A DNA stretch of 25,299 bases. It comes from Cacconaster sp964598495 (GTDB lineage Bacteria; Bacteroidota; Bacteroidia; Bacteroidales; UBA932). A program made the translations under genes and the position numbers. This document shows positions 14,245 through 21,437 of the stretch, one piece after another (position 1 is the first letter of the stretch; each line of letters starts with the position of its first letter). The DNA lies in assembly GCA_964598495.1 (NCBI GenBank), contig CAZRBY010000025.1:1-25299 (forward strand). Reading direction: 5' to 3'. Under the pieces are notes generated by a model that was not told where the DNA came from, made no database searches, and was given only the letters and a program-made list of their open reading frames with translations.

Positions 14245-14843
14245 ATCTGTGTGTTTTTCAGTGATTCGTAAAACTGTTCGATCTGTGTCAGACGAACTTT
14301 TACCTCCATTTTGCATGTCAGGTCGAAATCCTGTGAAATAGGAGTGATATTCATCTCTTTGAGCACTTTCATCACGTCGTTCATCTGGAGATAGTCAAAA
14401 GTGATGGTGAAAAATTCTCCGGCAATTTTCTCCACAATCACAGCATTGGCAATTGCGTCTGCGGTTGCGCTCTTATAAGATCGTATAAGACCGGGAATGC
14501 CCAGTTTGATACCTCCAAAATATCTGACCACGACCACCAGAATATCACTCAATTCATTGGAGAGCAGTTGCCCAAAAATGGGTCTACCTGCGGTCGAAGA
14601 AGGTTCCCCGTCATCGTTCATACGCCATTGGTCTCCGGTATGTCCTATACGATAAGCATAACAATGGTGTCGAGCATCGAAATATTCTCACTTAATATCG
14701 GCTATAATATCTTGCGCCTTGTTCTCTTGTTCCACGGGATATGCAAAAGCGAGAAACTTGCTCCCATTCTCCTTGTAGAGGCCCTGTGAGGGTGCTGCGA
14801 TGCTCAGGTAGCAGTCATTTTCAACTTTTGATGACGAATTCAT
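14229..14843 (-). pseudogene. YigZ/IMPACT-family gene interrupted by one in-frame TGA
   Basis: Read from the ATG at 14843, the frame codes for a 204-residue YigZ/IMPACT protein except for one TGA at codon 52 (14688-14690). Before it come SIAAPSQGLYKENGSKFLAF and YPVEQE, and after it EYFDARHHCYAYRIG, NDDGEPSSTAGRP and VVVVRYFGGIKLG, all conserved family segments in order and in one frame. Length and ends are normal, so the only lesion is the stop. Homologues usually have Lys or Arg there, so CGA or AGA to TGA is likely. Reinitiation at the ATG at 14621 would give a 130-aa C-terminal product lacking the ARHHCYAY segment. Sequencing error is possible. Confidence 0.85.
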
Positions 14844-14849
14844 TCCGAA

Positions 14850-14880
14850 TTGTAAAAGTATAGCTTTTTTAGTAATTTTG
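14850..14880 (+). promoter_or_regulatory. Promoter of the ORF-3-like/miaA operon
   Basis: TTG (14850-14852) lies 20 nt upstream of a perfect -7 box TAATTTTG (14873-14880). The predicted start is near 14886, giving a leader of about 15 nt. Confidence 0.6.
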
Positions 14881-14884
14881 CAAT
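14853..14884 (-). promoter_or_regulatory. Promoter of the yigZ-pyrB-pyrI operon
   Basis: On the minus strand ATTG (14881-14884) lies 20 nt upstream of TACTTTTA (14853-14860), one mismatch from TAnnTTTG. The predicted start is within about 10 nt of the yigZ ATG. It interleaves completely with the plus-strand promoter. Confidence 0.5.
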
Positions 14885-14900
14885 ACTAAACAGATCGGAA

Positions 14901-15389
14901 ATGATTATTTACAGATACAGGGCTACTATCCCGCAGAGCAAAGTTTTCTACCGGATATATGAGGTAAAGTCCAATATGACGCTTTTCGCTTTCAATAGCT
15001 TTATCCTTGCGGATTTGGAGTTCGCTCCCGACCAGGTTGTAATGTTTGAGGGATGTGATGCAGATGGTTATCTCAACAGTGAGTACGGGATGTTCGATAC
15101 AGGGGATGGCACGATGGATTGTATAACATTTGAAGATACCATTAAAAAGGGTGAGCTTGTTCTCAATTATATTTATGACATTTCTGATGACAGATATATC
15201 CGCCTGGATTTTATTGACGAGGTGCAGTTTGTCCCAATGCGCTCATACCCTCACAACTCGGAGGGCAAGGGGCACAATCCCGACCAGTTTTCTTCACATT
15301 ATGAAGATATAGTGGAGTATAGGGATGAGATTGCAGAGAAGCCCGAAGAGGTAGTGGATACCGAAGACCTCCCTGTATGCGAAGAGTAG
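14901..15389 (+). CDS. pRiA4b ORF-3-like protein
   Basis: This 162-aa protein resembles the plasmid pRiA4b ORF-3 family: it opens IYRYRATIPQSKVFYRIYEV, followed by MTLFAFNSFIL and an acidic body with LNYIYDISDDRYIRLDF. The family fold is small and alpha/beta; its biochemical function is not established. The C-terminal 50 residues are rich in Asp and Glu and look disordered. It is cytoplasmic, with no signal. It is the first gene of a two-gene unit and overlaps the miaA start by 13 bp, so the two are translationally coupled. Confidence 0.75.
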   Translation: MIIYRYRATIPQSKVFYRIYEVKSNMTLFAFNSFILADLEFAPDQVVMFEGCDADGYLNSEYGMFDTGDGTMDCITFEDTIKKGELVLNYIYDISDDRYIRLDFIDEVQFVPMRSYPHNSEGKGHNPDQFSSHYEDIVEYRDEIAEKPEEVVDTEDLPVCEE

Positions 15390-16294
15390 TCTTAATACTC
15401 GGTCCCACGGCAGTGGGAAAGACGGATTACAGCATAGAGTTGGCGCATCATTTCGGCTCACCGATAATCAGTTGTGATTCTCGCCAAATATTCCGACAGA
15501 TGAGTATAGGTACTGCAGTTCCCTCTCCAGAACAGCTCTCCGGAGTAAAACACTATTTTATCCATTCACACTCCGTAGAACAATATTATACTGCAGGCAA
15601 ATATGAAATTGAGGCCCTGGCCTTAGTTGAAGAGCTTTTTCGCAACCATGAAACGCTCGTCATGACGGGTGGTTCCGGACTCTACATAGATGCTTTTTGC
15701 AAAGGTCTTGATGATTTTCCGAAGGTGGATCAGGAGTTGCGAAAATCTCTGACTGTACGTCTAAAGAGAGAGGGGTTGGTGTCTCTTCAGACGGAGCTAA
15801 AAATGCTTGATCCCGAGTCGTACGACTCTATAGATATCAGTAACGGACAGCGTGTGATCAGAGCATTGGAGGTTAACATTGGCACCGGACGCAAATTCTC
15901 CTCCTTCAAGACCGGCCGTGTACGAAAACGAGACTTCGAAATTGTAAAAATAGGCTTGACACGTCCACGCGAGGAGTTATACGAGCGTATAGACCGTAGG
16001 GTCGATATGATGATGGAGATTGGATTGGTAGAAGAGGTGCGTTCTCTGACAAAATATCGTGAAAAGCCGGCGTTGAAAACAGTCGGTTACAAGGAAATCT
16101 TTGATTATCTTGATGGAAATATTCCTCTTGAAGAGGCTGTCAGGCTGATAAAACGCAATACCCGCCACTATGCCAAACGCCAACTCACCTACTGGGGCAG
16201 GGACAAGGAGATAAAATGGCTGGAAATCGGCAATCAGTTGCCCAGCTCAGACACAAACTTAATTCTTACGAGTCTGACCTCTTCTTCCGTATAG
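15377..16294 (+). CDS. miaA: tRNA dimethylallyltransferase
   Basis: This 305-aa protein has the MiaA P-loop GPTAVGKT (9-16), the catalytic CDSRQIFR (33-40), TGGSGLYIDA, and the C-terminal KRNTRHYAKRQLTYW tRNA-binding segment. It transfers a dimethylallyl group to N6 of A37 in tRNAs that read codons starting with U. The start lies inside the preceding gene. The last 20 or so residues (Ser/Thr rich) go beyond the usual end of the family and are encoded opposite the end of recQ. Confidence 0.96.
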   Translation: MRRVVLILGPTAVGKTDYSIELAHHFGSPIISCDSRQIFRQMSIGTAVPSPEQLSGVKHYFIHSHSVEQYYTAGKYEIEALALVEELFRNHETLVMTGGSGLYIDAFCKGLDDFPKVDQELRKSLTVRLKREGLVSLQTELKMLDPESYDSIDISNGQRVIRALEVNIGTGRKFSSFKTGRVRKRDFEIVKIGLTRPREELYERIDRRVDMMMEIGLVEEVRSLTKYREKPALKTVGYKEIFDYLDGNIPLEEAVRLIKRNTRHYAKRQLTYWGRDKEIKWLEIGNQLPSSDTNLILTSLTSSSV

Positions 16295-18444
16295 GCAGGA
16301 CCGAGCTCTTTGAGGGCATCGTTGACTGAATCCGAATCGGCCTCCTCTCTGAAATAGTTATAGATATCATCGATTTTGTCTTCGTCAATGGTTTGGCGAA
16401 TATAATAATCTATGTTGAGCCTGGTGCCGGAACTCACGATTGACTCCACTTCATCCATAAGCTCTTCCATATCCATATCTCTGGCACGCGCAATATCTTC
16501 AAAAGGCAGGCGTCTGTCGATACACTTGATGATATATACTTTGTTGGCAGAACGGTTGACCACCGTACGTACCACAAAATCATCAGGACGTTCTATCTCA
16601 TTCTCCTCCACATATTTTGCGATGACCTTGAGGAAGGGTTCGCCATATTTGCGCGCCTTTCCTTCACCCACTCCCTGACAATTTTTAAGTTCCTCGATTG
16701 TGATAGGGTACTGGATGGAAATATCATCAAGGGAAGGGTCCGTAAATATAATCCACGGTGGAAGATTGAGCTGTTTTGATACGCTCCTACGTACATCCTT
16801 GAGGATTGCCAGAAGCTCAGGGTCGCCTCCTCCAGAGGCAGAGGTTCTGGATCCGGCAATGCCGCCGAACTCGTCATCATCGTCATCATCGTACTCTGAA
16901 AATGTCCTCGCTCCGGTGAGCATCAAAGTGTGGGGCGACTCATAGAAAGCTTTACCCTTCTCCGTGACACTTATTAGACCATAACGCTCGATATCCTTGT
17001 CCAGCAGTTGTAGAACCACACCTTGGCGAATAATAGCTGCCCAAAAGCGCACTCCATCCTCCTTACCGATGCCAAAAAGCTCATGCTTGTTATGCTTGTA
17101 TGAATTAATTTTGGAGTTGCTTTCTCCTGCGAGAATGTTGGCCAGGTGCTCTTCCACAAAATACTCTTGCAGAGAAAGTATGAGTTCAATAACGGTAAGC
17201 ATCTGCTCCTGACCGTCAAAATGTTTCTTTGGATAAAGACAGTTGTCACAATTGCCGCAACCCTCCCGGAGGTAATTTTCTCCAAAGTAGTTAAGCAAAA
17301 TCTTGCGTCGGCATTGATTGGATTCGGCATAAGCAACTGTTTCCATCAGCAGTTGATTGCCAATCTCCTGCTCGGAAATAGGCTTGCCTTGCATGAATTT
17401 TTTAAGTCGAAGAATATCCTTGTAACTGTAAAATGCGATACATTTTCCTTCTCGATCATCCCTGCCGGCACGTCCGGTCTCCTGGTAATAGCCCTCAAGA
17501 CTCTTGGGAATGTCGTAGTGTATGACAAATCTGACATCAGGCTTATCTATTCCCATTCCAAACGCTATGGTAGCAACTATAACATCTACCTCCTCCATCA
17601 AGTACATATCCTGGTTGTGGCTGCGGGTAGTAGAGTCCATACCGGCATGATAGGGAAGGGCCTTGATGCCGTTAACATTCAAAAATTCCGCTATTTCTTC
17701 GACACGTTTTCTGCTGAGGCAGTAGATTATGCCGCTTTTACCGGAATTCTCCTTAATAAATTTAACGATATCCTTTTTTGGATTGGCTTTGTCTCGTATT
17801 TCATAATAGAGATTGGGACGGTTGAATGAGGATTTGAAGACTCGCGCTTCCGTCATGCAGAGATTCTTCTGTATATCGGACTGAACTTTTGGGGTTGCAG
17901 TAGCAGTAAGCGCAATTAGTGGAGCTTCACCGATCTCCTGCACTATATCGTGAATCTTACGGTATTCGGGGCGGAAGTCATGTCCCCATTCAGAAATACA
18001 GTGAGCTTCATCTATTGCGTAAAATGATATCTTGAGCTGTTTAAGGAACTGGATGTTTTCATCTTTGGTAAGGGACTCCGGAGCGACATAGAGAAGTTTG
18101 GTTATACCTTTTACTAAATCTTCCTTAACCTCAGCGATCTGTGTTTTGTTGAGAGAAGAATTGAGAAAATGAGCTATTCCTTCCTGATTGTGAATAAACC
18201 CACGTATGGCATCAACCTGATTTTTCATGAGCGCTATAAGCGGAGAAATCACAATGGCCGTACCCTCCAGACACAAAGCCGGAAGCTGATAACAAAGAGA
18301 CTTGCCGCCACCCGTGGGCATCAACACGAAAGCGTCATTGCCTGCAATCAGATGTTTTATGATCTCTTCCTGTTCTCCTTTGAATGAATTGAAACCGAAA
18401 AATTCTTTAAGTTTTCTGTGTAGTTCTTCTGAGGTGATGTCCAT
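16234..18444 (-). CDS. recQ: ATP-dependent DNA helicase RecQ
   Basis: This 736-aa protein has the full RecQ layout. The helicase core has motif I MPTGGGKS (42-49), DEAH (145-148), ALTATATP (178-185), and motif VI YYQETGRAGRD (319-329). The zinc subdomain has C378, C396, C399 and C402, and a winged-helix RQC runs to about 510. An acidic linker of mostly Asp (519-525) precedes an HRDC domain (about 541-612). A further 120 acidic, helical residues (616-736) extend past the E. coli-type end; such long forms occur in Bacteroidota. It unwinds DNA 3' to 5' in recombination and fork repair. It ends in TGA and overlaps miaA tail to tail. Confidence 0.96.
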   Translation of the reverse strand: MDITSEELHRKLKEFFGFNSFKGEQEEIIKHLIAGNDAFVLMPTGGGKSLCYQLPALCLEGTAIVISPLIALMKNQVDAIRGFIHNQEGIAHFLNSSLNKTQIAEVKEDLVKGITKLLYVAPESLTKDENIQFLKQLKISFYAIDEAHCISEWGHDFRPEYRKIHDIVQEIGEAPLIALTATATPKVQSDIQKNLCMTEARVFKSSFNRPNLYYEIRDKANPKKDIVKFIKENSGKSGIIYCLSRKRVEEIAEFLNVNGIKALPYHAGMDSTTRSHNQDMYLMEEVDVIVATIAFGMGIDKPDVRFVIHYDIPKSLEGYYQETGRAGRDDREGKCIAFYSYKDILRLKKFMQGKPISEQEIGNQLLMETVAYAESNQCRRKILLNYFGENYLREGCGNCDNCLYPKKHFDGQEQMLTVIELILSLQEYFVEEHLANILAGESNSKINSYKHNKHELFGIGKEDGVRFWAAIIRQGVVLQLLDKDIERYGLISVTEKGKAFYESPHTLMLTGARTFSEYDDDDDDEFGGIAGSRTSASGGGDPELLAILKDVRRSVSKQLNLPPWIIFTDPSLDDISIQYPITIEELKNCQGVGEGKARKYGEPFLKVIAKYVEENEIERPDDFVVRTVVNRSANKVYIIKCIDRRLPFEDIARARDMDMEELMDEVESIVSSGTRLNIDYYIRQTIDEDKIDDIYNYFREEADSDSVNDALKELGPAYTEEEVRLVRIKFVSELGN

Positions 18445-18554
18445 ATATGAAGGTTTTTCCTTTTGATTTTACTAAATTAAACAATATTTTCCGTATTGAA
18501 AAATTTTTGTTCTCCTGAAAGAGGAATAAAAGAGACTAGTTGGGAAATTTTCAA

Positions 18555-18562
18555 TATATTTG
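18555..18562 (+). promoter_or_regulatory. -7 box of the FKBP gene
   Basis: TATATTTG fits the consensus exactly and lies 55 nt upstream of the ATG at 18618. It sits inside the longer frame that opens at a TTG at 18540, which argues against that upstream start. Confidence 0.55.
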
Positions 18563-18617
18563 CAAATTATTTATCGTGAGACAATCACTAATCAATAATT
18601 ATAAATCTCAAAATAGT

Positions 18618-19352
18618 ATGAAAGCTATCAAATTTTGCGCTATATGCGTTATTGGAGCTATGATGATGATATCTTGCTCCACCAAGACTTCCGATGAAGG
18701 TCAGCCTGCAGGCATTACGAAGGCTCAGGTTGACTCAGTGAGCTACGCTCTCGGTCAGAACTTCGGAATGGTAATTTCAATGAATGACTTCGGTTCACTA
18801 AATCTCAATTCTATCATCTCAGGCATGAAGGATATTTTGGCAATGGGCAAGATAGAACCTCAGGAGGCCAATCGCATTGGCGGCGAATTCTCCGAAGTAA
18901 TCAACAAGTTTATGGAGGATCGCATGAGGATCAAGGGTGAGGAGACTCTCGCTAAAGGCAAGGAGTTCCTCGAGAATAATGCCAAAAATGAAGGTGTTGT
19001 AACTACGGAATCAGGTCTTCAGTACAAGATAGAGAGAGCCGGAAATGGTGTATTCCCCACAGCTGAAAGCACCGTTGAGTGCAACTACGAAGGCACCCTC
19101 ATTGACGGCACCGTTTTCGACTCTTCATACGAAAGAGGCAATTCTGCAACCTTTAGTCTTCAAAATGTTATTCAAGGTTGGACCGAAGGTCTGCAGCTCG
19201 TTGACGAAGGTGGCGAAATCACCCTCTGGATACCCTCTGAACTTGGATATGGAGAGCGAGGTGCAGGAGCCAATATCGGGCCCAACGAGGCTTTGAAATT
19301 CAAAGTTGAGCTCATCCGCGTAGTTCCCGCAGAAACAGAGGAAGCAAAATAA
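18618..19352 (+). CDS. FKBP-type peptidyl-prolyl isomerase lipoprotein
   Basis: This 244-aa protein starts MKAIKFCAICVIGAMMMISC, a lipoprotein signal with C20. An FKBP N-terminal dimerisation domain (about 35-125) includes DSVSYALGQNFG. The FKBP catalytic domain follows (about 135-240) with ESGLQYKIERAG, YEGTLIDGTVFDSSYERG, VIQGWTEGLQLVDEGG and the closing strand ALKFKVELIRV. This is the FkpA/Mip arrangement: a periplasmic proline isomerase and chaperone, here anchored to a membrane. The active-site Tyr, Phe-Asp, Val-Ile and Trp residues are all present. It is monocistronic between its own promoter and a strong terminator. Confidence 0.93.
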   Translation: MKAIKFCAICVIGAMMMISCSTKTSDEGQPAGITKAQVDSVSYALGQNFGMVISMNDFGSLNLNSIISGMKDILAMGKIEPQEANRIGGEFSEVINKFMEDRMRIKGEETLAKGKEFLENNAKNEGVVTTESGLQYKIERAGNGVFPTAESTVECNYEGTLIDGTVFDSSYERGNSATFSLQNVIQGWTEGLQLVDEGGEITLWIPSELGYGERGAGANIGPNEALKFKVELIRVVPAETEEAK

Positions 19353-19367
19353 GTTTTGATAAATATT

Positions 19368-19407
19368 AAACGAAAAGAGTTCAGCACGCTGAACTCTTTT
19401 CGTTTTT
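19368..19407 (+). terminator. Intrinsic terminator after the FKBP gene
   Basis: A 17-bp perfect stem (19368-19384 with 19389-19405) closed by a CACG loop ends in TTTTT. It is symmetric enough to work on both strands, though only the plus strand has a gene to end. Confidence 0.92.
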
Positions 19408-19435
19408 AAGGTATTGAGTTATTCGTCTTATACAT

Positions 19436-19491
19436 TTCAAACAACATCTGCCTAGAAAAATTTTGTGTTTTCAGGGCATATGTTGTTTGAA
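19436..19491. repeat. 56-nt imperfect palindrome in the FKBP-ABC intergenic region
   Basis: A perfect 12-bp inverted repeat (19436-19447 with 19480-19491) continues inward as a hairpin: one mismatch, five pairs (19449-19453 with 19474-19478, one G-T), another mismatch, five pairs (19455-19459 with 19468-19472) and an 8-nt loop. It is separate from the terminator upstream and ends 47 nt before the next promoter. No flanking T run exists on the plus strand, so it is not a standard terminator. It could be a REP-like element, an operator or a structured RNA. Confidence 0.6.
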
Positions 19492-19538
19492 GCAATAAGA
19501 TTAGTGTAGTACAGGGTTTTGGTTTCATTTGTTGTAGA

Positions 19539-19571
19539 TTTGCCGTTCCGGTATATTTTTTATTACCTTTG
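19539..19571 (+). promoter_or_regulatory. Promoter of the ABC-ligase-deaminase-protease operon
   Basis: TTTG (19539-19542) lies 21 nt upstream of a perfect -7 box TACCTTTG (19564-19571). The predicted start is near 19577, with a leader of about 25 nt to the ATG at 19602. Confidence 0.65.
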
Positions 19572-19601
19572 TAAGATACATTGTTTTGGCCTCTGTTACA
19601 G

Positions 19602-21428
19602 ATGGAAACTTTCAAGAGAATACTGGCATATGCGAAGCCCTGGGGAAGATACTGGCCGGGTTATCTGATCTTATCGATATTCTCTGTAATATTCGGTATT
19701 GCCAATTATGCTCTTCTCGGTCCTTTTTTGACCGTGCTCTTCGAATCCGATACGATTCCGCAAGCAGTGACAAGACCTGAGTTTTCGTTTTCCATAGAGT
19801 ATGTCAACGATCTATTTTCATATTTTCTCTCCTCAATAGCCATTTCCGGTGGAGTGGTTAGGGCTCTGTTATTTGTTTCGATTTCGCTGATTGTAGCCTG
19901 TTTCTTCTCCGATGTTTGCAGATATCTGTCCCAGAGAATTCTGGTAAGTATGAAAACCGGCCTGATGAAGAACATACGGAAGGATCTTTACAGCAAGATT
20001 GCTTCCCTCGATATTGGTTATTTTAATAACAGAAAAAAGGGTGATATTCTCTCGAGCATCTCCAATGATGTGAACGAGGTGCAGAATAGCGTTGCCAGTA
20101 GCTTTCACGTAATGTTTAGGGAGCCGTTGCTCGTAGTCGGATTTCTTGCAATGCTCTTTTATATGTCTCCTCGATTAACCGCAGTTTCGCTTGTAGCCCT
20201 GCCGATCTCAGCGCTGATAGTCACCCGCTTAACCCGCAAACTTCGCAGGGGCTCGGTGGAAACACAGTCTTTGATGGGCCAGATTCTCAGCCAGTACGAA
20301 GAGGCCATATCCGGGTCGAGGATAATAAAAGCCTTCAATGCGCAAAAATATGTTGAAAATCGATTTGAACGCTACAACGAGCGCCACCGCAAGGTGAGCA
20401 GGCAGGTATCCAACAGACAGGAGCTTGCCTCGCCTACTTCTGAGTTTCTCGGCATCTCCATTGCAGCTATGGTACTCTTTTACGGAGGATGGCTCAATTT
20501 CAACGGAGATCTTGGGATGACCTGGCCGCAATTCATAGTCTATATCGGTTTTTACTGGAAGGTGCTGGAACCTGCAAAGGCGATGGCAAACTCATTTGCA
20601 GCGGTACAGAGAGGACTTGTCTCCGGACAAAGGATTTTTGATATTCTGGATGCTCCTTCCGATATTAAAGAGGCTCCCGATCCATTACCGCTTACCTCAT
20701 TTGAGCATTCAATAGAGTATAGAAATGTCTCCTTCCGTTATACGGATGAACCGGTACTCAAGAACATTTCCCTTACTATCCCCAAAGGGAAGATGGTGGC
20801 AGTCGTGGGTCCCTCCGGTGCCGGAAAATCCACAATGGCAGACCTCTTGCCCAGGTTTTGGGATGTAACCGGAGGGTCCATAGAACTCGACGGGGTGGAT
20901 ATACGCAGGTACAAGATCGCAGATCTCATTTCACAGATGGGTATAGTCACCCAAGAGCCTATTCTCTTCAATGATTCCATAGCCAACAATATATCCTTCG
21001 GTATGGACAATGTTTCTCAGGAGCAGATAGAAGATGCGGCGAAAATAGCTAATGCACACGATTTCATATTGCAGACGGAAAAAGGTTATCAAACGAATAT
21101 CGGAGACAGAGGAACCAAGCTCTCCGGAGGTCAGAGGCAGAGAATAGCAATTGCCAGGGCCGTGCTCAAAAACCCTCCGATCCTCATACTTGATGAGGCC
21201 ACCTCCGCACTCGACACTGAAAGCGAGAGATTGGTGCAAGACGCGCTCTCCAACCTCATGAAACACCGCACCTCACTTGTAATTGCGCACCGCCTTTCCA
21301 CCATTCGCCATGCAGATGAGATTATCGTGCTGCAGAATGGTTCAATAGTTGAGCGCGGTGATCACGATACATTGATTATTAACCAGGGTCTTTACTCACA
21401 TCTTTGCGAGCTACAGGCCTTTACATGA
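19602..21428 (+). CDS. MsbA-like ABC exporter (fused membrane and ATPase domains)
   Basis: This 608-aa half-transporter starts METFKRILAY at 19602; a TTG start seven codons earlier is less likely. The membrane domain (about 15-345) has six hydrophobic segments. The ATPase domain has Walker A GPSGAGKST (403-411), the Q-loop TQEPILFND (450-458), signature LSGGQRQ (507-513), Walker B ILILDEATSALD (527-538) and the H-loop histidine H563. It should work as a homodimer that moves a lipid or hydrophobic compound outward across the inner membrane. MsbA (lipid A flippase) is the nearest functional type, but substrate cannot be assigned. The acyl ligase follows after 9 bp, which fits a lipid-linked role. 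Confidence 0.9.
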   Translation: METFKRILAYAKPWGRYWPGYLILSIFSVIFGIANYALLGPFLTVLFESDTIPQAVTRPEFSFSIEYVNDLFSYFLSSIAISGGVVRALLFVSISLIVACFFSDVCRYLSQRILVSMKTGLMKNIRKDLYSKIASLDIGYFNNRKKGDILSSISNDVNEVQNSVASSFHVMFREPLLVVGFLAMLFYMSPRLTAVSLVALPISALIVTRLTRKLRRGSVETQSLMGQILSQYEEAISGSRIIKAFNAQKYVENRFERYNERHRKVSRQVSNRQELASPTSEFLGISIAAMVLFYGGWLNFNGDLGMTWPQFIVYIGFYWKVLEPAKAMANSFAAVQRGLVSGQRIFDILDAPSDIKEAPDPLPLTSFEHSIEYRNVSFRYTDEPVLKNISLTIPKGKMVAVVGPSGAGKSTMADLLPRFWDVTGGSIELDGVDIRRYKIADLISQMGIVTQEPILFNDSIANNISFGMDNVSQEQIEDAAKIANAHDFILQTEKGYQTNIGDRGTKLSGGQRQRIAIARAVLKNPPILILDEATSALDTESERLVQDALSNLMKHRTSLVIAHRLSTIRHADEIIVLQNGSIVERGDHDTLIINQGLYSHLCELQAFT

Positions 21429-21437
21429 TAATAACTG

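Noticed and set aside
14245..14316. Longer pyrB start at 14316
   Set aside because: The 24 extra residues have no PyrB similarity and overlap yigZ coding sequence in another frame.
14688..14690. TGA in yigZ as a selenocysteine or tryptophan codon
   Set aside because: The position is not a redox cysteine or conserved tryptophan in the family, and TGA ends at least three other genes in the window.
17146..17829. A 227-codon open frame on the plus strand opposite recQ
   Set aside because: It lies wholly within conserved recQ coding sequence, has no promoter or family features, and its composition is that of an antisense frame.
18540..18617. Upstream TTG start for the FKBP gene
   Set aside because: It would place 26 residues before the lipoprotein signal and spans the promoter -7 box.
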